This document shows positions 1 to 8,392 of a stretch of 64,000 nucleotides of DNA, in pieces. The stretch's first letter is position 1. Every line of letters starts with the position of its first letter. The notes under the pieces were generated by a model. It was given only the letters and a program-made list of their open reading frames with translations. It had not been told where the DNA came from and did no database searches. Source of the DNA: Nesterenkonia haasae (GTDB lineage: Bacteria > Actinomycetota > Actinomycetes > Actinomycetales > Micrococcaceae). A program made the position numbers and the translations under genes. Location: positions 494,375 to 558,374 of the forward strand of contig NZ_VFIE01000018.1 in NCBI RefSeq assembly GCF_010119385.1, given 5' to 3'.

Positions 1-2
1 GG

Positions 3-737
3 TTGCTGTTACTAGCCACCGTATTGCAGGTCCTCCCAACCGTTGGGGTCCTGGACTCGAGGTATTTTCCACCGTTGACCGAAATCCTAACCTCACTTTC
101 CAGCCAGCTGTCGTCTGCGGATTTCTGGTCCGCATTGGGTTCCACTGTCTCGGGCTGGCTCCTCGGACTCACTATCGCCGTCATTATTGGGGGCGTTGGC
201 GGGATCCTAATCGCGAGTTTCAGGATCTTAGACCGGCTGCTTTCCTCGACCGTCGAATTCCTCCGCCCGATTCCTTCCGTCGCCCTGGTACCGGTGGCAG
301 CTTTGCTGTTCGGGACGTCTATGGAAGCCACACTACTTCTGGTTGTTTTCGCTAGCACTTGGCAGGTGCTCGTGCAAGTGATTTATGGAGTTCGGGACGT
401 TGACAAGGTTGCGTTGGAAACGGCTCGGACCTATCGGCTCGGCACGGTCCGGACAATTCGCTCAGTCATGCTGCCTAGCCTTATGCCTTACCTAATCATC
501 GGTGTCCGTTTGGCAGCAGCTGTCGCGCTCATCCTGCAAATCACGGGAGAACTGATTATCGGTACCCCTGGACTGGGCCGATTGATCAGTGTTGCTCAGT
601 CCTCCGCGGCGGTTCCCACCATGTACGCCCTAGTTCTAGTCAGCGCCTTCCTTGGCGTACTAATCAACAGCGGAATGCGCATGGCGGAAGGAAAAGTGTT
701 GTTCTGGCACGCGTCGATTCGGGGTGATCAGAAGTGA
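3..737 (+). CDS. ABC transporter permease (SsuC/TauC type), 5'-truncated by window edge
   Basis: Integral membrane subunit of a nitrate/sulfonate/taurine-type importer. The frame is open to the left edge, so the true start probably lies outside; the visible 244 residues are slightly short for the family (about 250-270). Hydrophobic segments alternate with a cytoplasmic EAA-type loop around residues 138-165 (ALETARTYRLG, then LPSLMPYLI), the contact to the ATPase. It overlaps the next permease by 4 bp, and the ATPase and a reductase follow on the same strand, so this is one operon. The substrate cannot be read from the sequence; the reductase downstream suggests an aromatic or sulfonated compound, which is inference. 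Confidence 0.85.
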   Translation: MLLLATVLQVLPTVGVLDSRYFPPLTEILTSLSSQLSSADFWSALGSTVSGWLLGLTIAVIIGGVGGILIASFRILDRLLSSTVEFLRPIPSVALVPVAALLFGTSMEATLLLVVFASTWQVLVQVIYGVRDVDKVALETARTYRLGTVRTIRSVMLPSLMPYLIIGVRLAAAVALILQITGELIIGTPGLGRLISVAQSSAAVPTMYALVLVSAFLGVLINSGMRMAEGKVLFWHASIRGDQK

Positions 738-1504
738 AGCGATTAGGGGCCTGGGCCTTCTTCACGTTCGCTGTTCCGGTGGTGCTCATCATTGCGTGGA
801 CCATAGCCTCGGAAACCTCCGACACCATCTACTTCCCTTCACCTATTGCCATTTTGGCGGTCTTTCCAGACACATGGTTCTCCGGAGCGATCAGCGGTGA
901 CATTTTCCCTAGCCTGTCCCGTTTGGCGGCAGGCTTCGGACTAGCCCTGATTGCTGGAGTTGGAGTAGGCACGCTCGTCGGGATGCTCAAACCATTACGG
1001 CTGCTGCTCGAACCAATTTTCGAGTTGTTCAGAGCTGTCCCTCCACCTGTACTGGTCCCCATCATCATGCTGGTGGCTGGCATTGGAGACGGGATGAAGA
1101 TCGCCGTGATCGCATTCGGCTGCGTTTGGCCAATTCTTATAAACACCGTCGCAGGAGTAAGAGGCATTGACGAGGTACAACTCGACACCGCCGCAAGCTA
1201 CCGTTTTTCTGGAAGGTTGCGCTTCGTCAGTGTGATCTTGCCAGCTGCCACCCCGCAGATTGTCGCCGGCGCGCGACAATCCCTCGCTATAGGCATCATC
1301 ATGATGGTCATATCCGAGATGTTCGCCGCCACCAACGGCCTAGGCTTCAACATTATCCAGTTCCAGCGGCTCTTCCTCATACCTGAAATGTGGAGTGGAA
1401 TCATTCTGCTGGGGCTTCTTGGAGTCGGTCTAAATGCGGTCTTCAAAATTATTGAGAACCGTCTATTGACTTGGCACGTTGGACTACACGCGGCAGAGAA
1501 ATGA
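734..1504 (+). CDS. ABC transporter permease (SsuC/TauC type)
   Basis: Second permease of the importer, 256 residues, about six membrane segments. It is homologous in layout to the preceding gene, with an EAA-like loop (QLDTAASYRFSG, then LPAATPQIVAGAR) near residues 148-182. Its start overlaps the upstream stop, indicating translational coupling. Two different permeases suggest a heterodimeric channel, as in some riboflavin/pyrimidine-precursor and sulfonate importers. The substrate-binding protein is not in the window and may lie to the left. Confidence 0.88.
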   Translation: MKRLGAWAFFTFAVPVVLIIAWTIASETSDTIYFPSPIAILAVFPDTWFSGAISGDIFPSLSRLAAGFGLALIAGVGVGTLVGMLKPLRLLLEPIFELFRAVPPPVLVPIIMLVAGIGDGMKIAVIAFGCVWPILINTVAGVRGIDEVQLDTAASYRFSGRLRFVSVILPAATPQIVAGARQSLAIGIIMMVISEMFAATNGLGFNIIQFQRLFLIPEMWSGIILLGLLGVGLNAVFKIIENRLLTWHVGLHAAEK

Positions 1505-1514
1505 GGAACTTAAA

Positions 1515-2375
1515 ATGAATCAAACACACGACGATGGCATTCTGAAGGTTCGTGGCCTGAGAAAAGTTTACGGTGAGGGCTCTAAGGCAGTAGAAGCCAT
1601 CGGTCATCTTGAATTCACGATCAGAGCTGGAGAGTTTGTCTGCATCGTAGGACCGTCTGGTGCAGGCAAAACGACCTTTCTTCGTTGCCTTTCGGGCCTA
1701 CTGAAACCTACTGAAGGCACGGTCATCTTGGAGGGACGTGAAGTCACAGAACCTCCAGCTGACATGGCCGTGGTGTTGCAAGAGTACAGTCGTAGCCTTT
1801 ACCCTTGGATGACCGTTGCAGCAAATATAGAACTTCCCTTAAAAGCGGTAGGCCTCACCAAAACTAAGCGTAAAAAACGAGTTACTGAAGCACTCCATTC
1901 AGTCGGTCTTTCTGATTCTGGAAAATCCTACCCTTGGCAGCTATCAGGAGGAATGCAGCAGCGAGTAGCTATTGCTCGCGCCATAGCATACCGACCGCGG
2001 GTCTTGGTCATGGACGAACCTTTCGCGGCAGTGGACGCTCAGACTCGCGCCGATCTGGAAGACCTTATACGCAACCTACGCTCCGAATTGGGTATCACAG
2101 TCCTTTTTGTCACTCACGACATTGACGAATCTGTCTACCTCGGTGAGCGAGTCCTGATCCTATCCAGCGCGCCGACATGTGTGTTGAAAGAAGTCAAAAC
2201 AAACCTACCGGCAGAACGAAGCCAACTCATCACACGAGCGTTGCCCGAATTCGCTTCGCTGCGCACTGAGGTCTACGAGACCATCCAGTACGCGAAGGGC
2301 GTCAACTACTACACCGCCCAACCGCAGCCGGAGAATGAGAATCGCGATGAGGGCAGAGACAAGGTGGCTACCTAA
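1515..2375 (+). CDS. ABC transporter ATP-binding protein (SsuB/TauB type)
   Basis: ATPase subunit of the importer, 286 residues from the chosen start. An in-frame ATG at 1479 exists, but the ATG at 1515 follows a GAGGA box by about 7 bases and lies after the upstream stop. Visible motifs are Walker A GPSGAGKTT, a Q-loop (VVLQEYSRSLYPWM), the signature LSGGMQQR, Walker B VLVMDEP and the switch histidine in FVTHD. The gene is AT-richer than most of the window (for example around 1830-1885), which suggests a different origin for this operon. The reductase gene begins 1 bp after the stop. Confidence 0.92.
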   Translation: MNQTHDDGILKVRGLRKVYGEGSKAVEAIGHLEFTIRAGEFVCIVGPSGAGKTTFLRCLSGLLKPTEGTVILEGREVTEPPADMAVVLQEYSRSLYPWMTVAANIELPLKAVGLTKTKRKKRVTEALHSVGLSDSGKSYPWQLSGGMQQRVAIARAIAYRPRVLVMDEPFAAVDAQTRADLEDLIRNLRSELGITVLFVTHDIDESVYLGERVLILSSAPTCVLKEVKTNLPAERSQLITRALPEFASLRTEVYETIQYAKGVNYYTAQPQPENENRDEGRDKVAT

Positions 2376-2376
2376 A

Positions 2377-3324
2377 ATGCAAACTCAGACTCTTCAGGTT
2401 GTTTCCCGTGAAGAGCTTGTGCCCGGAGTAGTAAGCCTACGCCTAGCCAGCCCACAAGGCGCGCCGCTTCCCGAGTGGACGGCGGGCGCGCACATCGACC
2501 TGCACCTTGACCCCCCGGAAAACCCAGGACTAGTGCGCCAGTACTCTCTTTGCGGAGACCCTTCGGATTCTGCAATTTACCGAATTGCAGTCCTAGCGGA
2601 AGCGGATGGAGCGGGCAGCAGGTATGTCTACGAGACTGTCCGCACTGGCCAGCTCATTCAAGTGTCAGAACCTAGAGATCAGTTTTCCTTTCGACATCAT
2701 GAGCGTGTGACGCTGATTGCGGGAGGTATCGGAATCACCCCCATACTGCCCATGGTGCACGCGGCTGCGGCTGCTGGCGTTGACTGGAGACTGCATTACG
2801 CGGGCCGTTCCCGCGACAGCATGCCTTTTCTGCAGGAGCTCGCCGAGTACGGCGATCGGGTCCAAGTACATATCAGCGCCGAGGGCAGCCGAATGGATGT
2901 GCATAACGTAGTAAACGGCACCTTGTCTGAGGTGATTTATGCGTGCGGGCCCGCCCGCCTTTTGGATGAACTCGAAGATGTTACTCAAAAAGCAGATGGC
3001 GTCAGCCTCCGTGTGGAACGTTTCGTCAACGAGAACACCGTCGACAACGTAGGCGACCATACCTTCGTCGTTGAATGTGAACTCTCCGGCAAGACTCTTG
3101 AAGTACCCCCAGGCAGGTCCATCCTGAAAGTTGCAGAGGAGAACGGGATTGCTGTGCCCTCTTCTTGCCAGGGTGGCACCTGCGGCACATGCGAAACGTT
3201 TGTGGTGGAGGGAGAGCCAGACCACCGGGATGCCATATTGAACGCACAAGAGCGCGAAGAGAGTGAAGTGATGATGGTGTGTGTTTCTCGATGCAAAGGC
3301 ACCCGATTGAAGCTGGAACTCTGA
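2377..3324 (+). CDS. Phthalate dioxygenase reductase-like (VanB-type) oxidoreductase
   Basis: Electron-transfer partner of a Rieske-type oxygenase, 315 residues. Order of parts: an N-terminal flavin-binding barrel with RQYSLCGDPSD near residue 50, a central NAD-binding domain with GGIGITPILPM, and a C-terminal plant-type 2Fe-2S domain with CQGGTCGTC and a fourth Cys (VCVSRC) near the end. The start at 2377 follows AAGGTGG; an in-frame ATG at 2335 would overlap the ATPase by about 40 bp and has no better RBS. The family moves electrons from NAD(P)H through FMN to 2Fe-2S. No oxygenase gene follows, so its partner is either left of the window or unlinked. Confidence 0.9.
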   Translation: MQTQTLQVVSREELVPGVVSLRLASPQGAPLPEWTAGAHIDLHLDPPENPGLVRQYSLCGDPSDSAIYRIAVLAEADGAGSRYVYETVRTGQLIQVSEPRDQFSFRHHERVTLIAGGIGITPILPMVHAAAAAGVDWRLHYAGRSRDSMPFLQELAEYGDRVQVHISAEGSRMDVHNVVNGTLSEVIYACGPARLLDELEDVTQKADGVSLRVERFVNENTVDNVGDHTFVVECELSGKTLEVPPGRSILKVAEENGIAVPSSCQGGTCGTCETFVVEGEPDHRDAILNAQEREESEVMMVCVSRCKGTRLKLEL

Positions 3325-3553
3325 ACCGTCCGCCGAATCCGCTCACGCACCTAGGGGCTGAAGCCGTTCGCAATCGTAGTTTGATTGAACGGCGCCGAAC
3401 GTGCGCCTGATGGTTCGACGAGGTGTTCGACGCCTGCTCACGTGGGCCACGGGGCACCCTGGGGTGGACATGACTGCATCAGCTGGCTCAGTGATCCGCT
3501 CCCCGGCCGATTGGGTGGTGAGCTTCTCCGTCGTCGTCTTCCGGACTCAACCA

Positions 3554-4123
3554 CTACGAGGGATCGGCGCGCGTATTCAGTTCGTAGATCTCTCGCTTCT
3601 CTCGGGGCGTGAGATCGGAGTGGGCCAAGACCTCTTGCAGGACTGCGGATTTACCAGCCAGGTAACGGTGAATGTTCATATCCGGTTCGCTCGCTAACTT
3701 CTGCTTGACCGTTCCGTAGCGATCCCTGAGGTCAGGGCGAGCGCGTAGCGTCTCTCGGACCGCAAGGTGATTGCGAACGTGCAGTGTGCCGACCACGCAC
3801 AGGTATACATTGCGAGCTGGGTTGTCCTCCGGAGCACCAAATGCCTCCCGGTCGGTGACTCCCAAGTCCCCAAGATGTTTGTACCCGCCACGTTCAAGGG
3901 CAAGGGTTGCATCGGTCATGGCGCTGCGCTGGACGATGACGTCAATGTCGATAATCGGTTTAGCTGGCAGGCCCGGCACCGACGTCGACCCCACATGTTC
4001 GATCCCCTCTACCGGTATACCAGCCAATAGCGTACCGAGTTCCGTCGCAATTGATTCGAATTGGTGCGCCCAATCAGGACAGTGGGCGACCACAGAGATG
4101 CCTTTGTTGTACCGGTCAGACAT
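3554..4123 (-). CDS. GrpB family protein (UPF0157)
   Basis: A 189-residue protein with hallmarks of the GrpB/UPF0157 family, a nucleotidyltransferase-fold group. It has EGIEHVGSTSVPGLPAKPIID near residues 39-59 and a later acidic IDVIV segment that would carry the metal-binding aspartates. The molecular function of the family is not firmly known. The gene stands alone: it converges with the reductase operon across about 230 bp with no recognisable gene, and diverges from the FUSC-like gene. Confidence 0.85.
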   Translation of the reverse strand: MSDRYNKGISVVAHCPDWAHQFESIATELGTLLAGIPVEGIEHVGSTSVPGLPAKPIIDIDVIVQRSAMTDATLALERGGYKHLGDLGVTDREAFGAPEDNPARNVYLCVVGTLHVRNHLAVRETLRARPDLRDRYGTVKQKLASEPDMNIHRYLAGKSAVLQEVLAHSDLTPREKREIYELNTRADPS

Positions 4124-4304
4124 GCCCTCAGAATACTGACCAAATCAACAGCTGACGTCCCATATGAGGAGTTTTGCTCATTTTCAGTGGGCATCAGGGG
4201 CCATTTGATAGCGATACAGTCCCAGCAGTGCCAAAATATGGACTGCGGCGCCGAGCGCGCAGACCGCCCAACACAATTCATCTCATGACATCTGAGGAGC
4301 AGGC

Positions 4305-5507
4305 GTGGCCCAAAGTTCGAAGAAGGACACGGCTGAGCGCGGTGAGCGAGGCGCCGAAGTCGAATCTAAGCTCGCACCGTCTATTCAGGGTGGTGCGCAG
4401 TGGATCCGGAAAGTGGTGGAAAAGCCGGAGTTTCTCACCGATGTGTTGCAAATCCTCAAGACCGTGATTGCCGGCACAGCAGCATGGTGGTTCTCCACCT
4501 CCGTATTGGAGTCTGAGCTCGCGTTCCTTGCACCCTGGACCGCCCTGCTCACCGTCCACGCGACAGTGCACCGTTCACTTTCGCACGGCATTCAAACCAC
4601 AGTTGCATCAACTATCGGTGTGGGCCTTTCGTTTCTCATCGGCTACTTTCTCGGCGTCAGTCTGTGGACCTTCGCCCTGGCTCTACTCGTAGGGGTGGCC
4701 GCGGCGCGGATCTCGTGGATTCGTGATGAGGGGGTCGCAATTGCCACCACGGCGATATTCGTGTTCGGTAGTGGGTTCGACGAACAGGCACCGCTGCTCG
4801 ACGATCGCATACTCGAAGTCGCAGTAGGCGTCGCTGCCGGAGTCGCCGTCAACATGTTGATTGTTCCGCCCCTGGGCGACAAGCAGGCTGGCCGTTATGT
4901 AGACAGTCTCAACGAACGCATGGGTGCCGTCTTGGTCAACATCTCCGAAGAGTTCTCCGACTCCTGGAACACCGACAGGGCAGAAGCGTGGTTCAAGGAG
5001 ACGGAGTCGATGAGCCAGGAGCTCGATTCCGCATGGGCGGTGGTGCGCTTCGCCAGAGAGTCTCGCCGCGCCAACCCGCGGGGACGGCGTCGTGGGAGCA
5101 AGCTCAACCAGAGCAATCGGAAGGCTCAGGAGGTGAGCTACGAGGAGATCTTGGAACGTACTGACGAGGGCATCTCTCATCTGCGCCACCTGGCCCGTTC
5201 GCTGCGGGAAGCCTCCTACTCCGACGGTGAATGGGATGATCAGTTCCGTGAACGTTGGGCGCAGATCGTTGGAAATGTCGGCCAAGCGATCGCAGACCCT
5301 GATGAAGAGGTCGCACCTCTACACGATGACCTCACTGCTCTGTCCATTGACATGTCCGATGACCGGGGACTCCCCCGAGATTCCTGGCCCACATATGGCT
5401 CTTTGATCGCCAGTGTGCGTCATATCGTTGTCGTTGTCGACGATGTCGCTTCCGCTCGCAGAGCCCGCGAAGGAGGAGCCAAAAACCCTCGACTCCCAAG
5501 CTCGTGA
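4305..5507 (+). CDS. FUSC / aromatic-acid-exporter-like membrane protein
   Basis: A 400-residue protein with a cytoplasmic N-terminus of about 45 residues. A hydrophobic half follows (about residues 45-185, with AFLAPWTALLTVHATVHRSL and several helices), then a long charged soluble C-terminal half. This layout matches FUSC/aromatic acid exporter family proteins, proposed to export small organic acids. The GTG start follows GAGGAG by 5 bases. It is monocistronic or only loosely linked to the gene downstream (about 120 bp). Substrate unknown. Confidence 0.7.
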   Translation: MAQSSKKDTAERGERGAEVESKLAPSIQGGAQWIRKVVEKPEFLTDVLQILKTVIAGTAAWWFSTSVLESELAFLAPWTALLTVHATVHRSLSHGIQTTVASTIGVGLSFLIGYFLGVSLWTFALALLVGVAAARISWIRDEGVAIATTAIFVFGSGFDEQAPLLDDRILEVAVGVAAGVAVNMLIVPPLGDKQAGRYVDSLNERMGAVLVNISEEFSDSWNTDRAEAWFKETESMSQELDSAWAVVRFARESRRANPRGRRRGSKLNQSNRKAQEVSYEEILERTDEGISHLRHLARSLREASYSDGEWDDQFRERWAQIVGNVGQAIADPDEEVAPLHDDLTALSIDMSDDRGLPRDSWPTYGSLIASVRHIVVVVDDVASARRAREGGAKNPRLPSS

Positions 5508-5630
5508 GGGCCCGTCGTCGGTCCGGCAGTGCAGGTCACGGCGGCGAGAACTGTTACTGGCGGGGATGGAGCCTGGCACCGAAGACCGCTGAACCTCCGC
5601 CCTGATCCAAACGCGTCTACCCTGGGGGCT

Positions 5631-6407
5631 ATGCACATCACCGTTGTGGGCGCTACCGGAATGATCGGGGCTCGGATCTCTGCGGCGCTGGAGGGACGCG
5701 GCCACCACGTCACCCGCGCTAGTCGCAGCACCGGAGTCGATGTCATGAATGATGTTCAGCTGCGCGAAGCCTTCCAGGGGGCCGCCGTGGTCGTGGACTG
5801 TCTGAACATCGAAACCATCCGAGCCAGAACGTCACGGGAGTTCTTCACCAATGCAGCGCGGAAAGTCGCGGCTGCAGCGCACTCCGCTGGTGTGCAGCGG
5901 ATTGTCTGCGTCTCAATCGCAGGCGCTACAGATCCTGATGTGAATCGCTTATTCGGGTACTACAAGGGCAAAGCGGCACAAGAGCAGACGTATCGACAAT
6001 CTCCTGTGCCAGTTACCGTCATTCACTCAACCCAGTGGTACGAACTCATGGACAACATTGTCCGTCGGTCGACGGTAGGACCCCTCACAGTGCTGCCCAC
6101 CATGAAGATGGCAGCACTGGCAGCAGAGCGAGCCGCCGCCATCATCGCCGAGGATATTGACAGCAGCGCTGCCGATACCGCTGACCGCAACCTGGCTATT
6201 CGTGGCCCCGAAGTCATGACGGCGCTGCAGCTGTGTCGCGCAATCCTCGCCCACCGAGGCAATATCGGCGGGTACCAGCCACGTCTCATGGTTCAACTGC
6301 CCTACGTCGGACGTGGGATCGCCACTGGTGGTCTCATCCCAGATCATGGGATCGTCGATAACCTCACCGTGGAGCGGTGGCTGGACTCGACAGAAGGGAC
6401 CGCATAA
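5631..6407 (+). CDS. NAD(P)-binding NmrA/atypical SDR family protein
   Basis: A 258-residue Rossmann protein with the N-terminal dinucleotide motif VVGATGMIG and the NmrA-type pattern CVSIAG ... YYKGKAAQE, the lysine following a tyrosine as in atypical SDRs. The start at 5631 sits after a CUGGGGG-like RBS; the upstream in-frame ATG at 5529 would add 34 residues of low-complexity sequence before the beta strand, so it is rejected. Such proteins act as NAD(P)H-dependent reductases or redox sensors; no substrate can be named. It ends 30 bp before the left att copy of the integrative relic. Confidence 0.75.
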   Translation: MHITVVGATGMIGARISAALEGRGHHVTRASRSTGVDVMNDVQLREAFQGAAVVVDCLNIETIRARTSREFFTNAARKVAAAAHSAGVQRIVCVSIAGATDPDVNRLFGYYKGKAAQEQTYRQSPVPVTVIHSTQWYELMDNIVRRSTVGPLTVLPTMKMAALAAERAAAIIAEDIDSSAADTADRNLAIRGPEVMTALQLCRAILAHRGNIGGYQPRLMVQLPYVGRGIATGGLIPDHGIVDNLTVERWLDSTEGTA

Positions 6408-6436
6408 TCAGGAGAATCTGGTCAGCGGCCCACTCA

Positions 6437-6480
6437 GTAGGGGGTGCGGGACTTGAACCCGCGCCAAAAGGATTATGAGT
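6437..6480. repeat. Left att copy: 44-bp duplicate of the 3' half of the CAU tRNA gene
   Basis: This segment matches 8712-8755 at 43 of 44 positions. It corresponds, on the minus strand, to the anticodon loop through the acceptor 3' strand of the tRNA at 8713-8786. The 5' half of the tRNA is absent here, so it is not a gene. Such partial tRNA duplications are the signature of site-specific integration by a tyrosine recombinase into a tRNA 3' end. The single mismatch is C versus A in the variable/T-arm region. Confidence 0.9.
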
Positions 6481-6671
6481 GCCATATCAGTGTTTTCCCC
6501 GTTGTCACCGGTTGGCCCCGATTGCCCTCTGACCTGGTGCTATGTCGATACCGGGCCTCTCCGGTGGCCCCCGGTTGCCCCCCGTTATCCCGTGGAAAGG
6601 CCGTCAAAGAATCAATGGATCGCGGAAATCGATAGCAGGTCCACTCGTTGGTTTTGGCTCTCCCTGAACGT

Positions 6672-6700
6672 GGCCCGCATTATCCAAGTACATGCGGGCC
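6672..6700. other. GC-rich hairpin with 9-bp perfect stem
   Basis: GGCCCGCAT and ATGCGGGCC flank an 11-base loop. There is no T-tract on either side, so a Rho-independent terminator is only one possibility. A protein-binding or replication-related site of the element is another. Confidence 0.4.
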
Positions 6701-6743
6701 CCTGAGGGTTGACCTAAAGTTTCTTTATGGAATGGCTCACTAA

Positions 6744-7025
6744 CCAAGCGCCGGCTCTCCTCGGGACGCGCAGAGGAATTACGACTTTAGGGGTCCCCTC
6801 TATAGGGCTTTTGCTCCCGTTGCCCCGTGGGTTCAGGACTGGCAGGCTTTGAAGGCCGAGCGTGATCGCATAGTAGGGCTACTTGCAATGATCTGCAGCA
6901 TGCGGATCCAAGCTGATCAACAGAACTTCAAGGACTGGTGCCAGGATGAGCTCGGTTGCAGCAAACACAACCGCAACGTGCACTCACCTCCCCGAATCCT
7001 GTTTGGTGTTCGCGACTTTTTCTGA
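6744..7025 (+). pseudogene. Start-less coding-like fragment within the element
   Basis: Ninety-three consecutive sense codons follow an in-frame stop at 6741 and end at a TGA at 7023. The translation has a plausible helical stretch (DWQALKAERDRIVGLL) and a Cys/Trp-containing segment (DWCQDELGCSKHN). No start codon with an RBS precedes it. I do not recognise a family. Its position in a decayed element suggests a gene fragment rather than an active gene. Confidence 0.3.
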
Positions 7026-7196
7026 CTTGGCAGCGCAGCCACACAGAGAATCGGAATGGACGGAATCGCTGTTTAGACTCCTCCCGAACTGGCTGCAAGG
7101 TATTGCTGACAAAGTCGAAAAAGACGAGGAAGGCTCAGAAGGCACCCCACGCAAACTGACCCCCCCCCCGCATCCAGGGCTAAGCCACTCACATAG

Positions 7197-7322
7197 GACC
7201 AACACTCTTGCGAGATCGCTCGCCTCGACTCCGAGGGCGTCACCATGTATGACCTAGCGCAGCTATTTGGCATGTCCCAGCTGTCAGTCCGGATGATTGT
7301 CCTCACCCAGAGGAGCCCCTAA
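7197..7322 (+). pseudogene. Helix-turn-helix fragment resembling a recombinase/resolvase C-terminus
   Basis: A short open frame bounded by TAG at 7194 and TAA at 7320. It encodes an HTH-like pattern (EIARLDSEGVTMYDLA, then QLFGMSQLSVRMIV) of the type found at the C-terminus of serine resolvases and in phage HTH proteins. The catalytic part is missing upstream. It ends 41 bp before the lipoprotein start. Most likely a relic; the family assignment is by pattern only. Confidence 0.35.
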
Positions 7323-7363
7323 GGTAGTCCGAACGCCAGAAACGACCGAAAGGCCGCAGCAGC

Positions 7364-7906
7364 ATGAACACTCGCAGCATCCTCACCAGCACGGCAGCGC
7401 TCGTAACCCTCGCCCTGGCGGCCTGCAGCGCCCCTGAGAGCGACACAGCGGCCGAACCGGCACCAGAGCCCAGCGCCACGGCAGAGCCAGGGACAGGCGC
7501 CAGCGACCAGTCCAGCGCAGTCGAGCTGCACCGCACGGACTCGGCGCCCGCGCAGGACAGCGAACCGACGCCAGAGCCGACACCGACGCCGACGCCAGAC
7601 AGTTATGAGACGTATGGGCCCCGGTTCGCCCTCGACATCGAAGACCCCGATGCCGAGCCGTGCCCATACGGCGCCGAAGTCGCGCAGGTCGAAGGGCACG
7701 TGGAACAGTTCAACCGGGCCCTAGAACTAGGCTGCTATATGGACATTTATGGCGTTATCGAATTCACCGAACCGGTAGTCACGAACCAATGGAACGAAAA
7801 GACTGACAGGTTCGTCGACCATAGCAGCGCACTGACGCCAGATGAACTCTGCGATGAAGGCTATATCTCGGCCGAAGAATGCGAAGCCGATGACCGATGG
7901 TGGTGA
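7364..7906 (+). CDS. Small secreted lipoprotein carried by the integrative relic
   Basis: A 180-residue predicted lipoprotein: signal peptide with a hydrophobic core and lipobox LAAC (Cys about residue 22), then a Glu/Pro/Thr-rich linker with PTPEPTPTPTP near residues 68-78, then an acidic C-terminal domain with three further Cys residues that ends in DDRWW. No known domain is recognised. The start follows GAAAGG by about 10 bases. The gene is intact although the surrounding element is decayed, and it is followed by a strong bidirectional terminator. Phage-borne lipoproteins often act in surface or superinfection exclusion, but nothing in this sequence proves such a role. Confidence 0.75.
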   Translation: MNTRSILTSTAALVTLALAACSAPESDTAAEPAPEPSATAEPGTGASDQSSAVELHRTDSAPAQDSEPTPEPTPTPTPDSYETYGPRFALDIEDPDAEPCPYGAEVAQVEGHVEQFNRALELGCYMDIYGVIEFTEPVVTNQWNEKTDRFVDHSSALTPDELCDEGYISAEECEADDRWW

Positions 7907-7920
7907 CACTGCGCGCGCAG

Positions 7921-7961
7921 AAATAAGGGCCCTGCATCATTGCGATGCAGGGCCCTTATTT
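7921..7961. terminator. Bidirectional terminator with perfect 18-bp stem
   Basis: An 18-bp perfect inverted repeat (AAATAAGGGCCCTGCATC and its complement) around a 5-base loop. A-rich and T-rich outer ends make it a good Rho-independent terminator in both directions. It lies 15 bp after the lipoprotein stop and contains the stop codon of the opposing frame (7956-7958), so it serves two convergent genes. Confidence 0.85.
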
Positions 7962-8392
7962 GTCAGGTGGCGACGTTACAGTCGGTGGCCACGCTCCATA
8001 CTCGCGATTCCAGAGTTCCCAACTGCATTGAACCAGTGAGGCGACCGTGTGGAACTGTGAGGCGGTGCTGTTGACGCTGGCGTCGCGCAGCCGGTATTGC
8101 GTCCGATGCCGCGCTTCATACGGGACACCATAGGCCCCGTGCCAATACGAGCACTGGACACCGGAAGTTGCCCAAGCACCGTCCGGCTGATGCTGACCAA
8201 GTACGTCCCAGCCCCCGGACACAGCAGCCGCAAGCTCCGGCCGGCGCTCCCCAGCTCGAAGTTAACGGACCCGTCCCAGGCCGGCTGCAGTCCAATCTCA
8301 TAGGCACGATCCAGCGCGGACCGCAGATTGTGCGCCCCGTCCAAGGTGTCGGCTACCTCCTGCGGAGCACGGGCTACCTTGCCCACGCCCAT
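7956..8392 (-). pseudogene. Frameshifted hypothetical ORF, convergent with the lipoprotein gene
   Basis: Two minus-strand frames look like one protein of about 145 residues broken by a -1 frameshift. The upstream part starts at an ATG at 8392 (MGVGKVARAPQEV) and runs to about 8250 (NFELG). The downstream part continues in another frame (ERRPELAAAVSGGWDVLGQ) to the stop at 7956, with a Trp/Tyr/Cys-rich C-terminus. The break falls at a CCCC run at 8249-8252. The stop lies inside the shared terminator, which supports a real gene. No family is recognised. A sequencing error or a GTG restart at 8222 would be alternatives. Confidence 0.4.

Larger units (their letters stand above)
6481..7363. other. 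Decayed left part of the tRNA-associated element, no intact gene
   Basis: About 880 bp with no convincing complete gene. It holds a hairpin at 6672-6700, an uninterrupted coding-like frame without a good start at 6744-7025, and a helix-turn-helix-like frame at 7197-7322. Several GGTTGCCCC-like words occur near the att copy (around 6510-6600 and 6818-6830) and could be integrase arm sites. That is a guess. Together these suggest remnants of mobile-element genes. Confidence 0.5.

Noticed and set aside
6437-6480. A second tRNA gene
   Set aside because: Only the 3' half is present; no D-arm or 5' acceptor strand can be found on the other side.
6946-7257. Plus-strand 103-codon frame in the element
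   Set aside because: No RBS, low-complexity end, and it overlaps two better-looking fragments in another frame.
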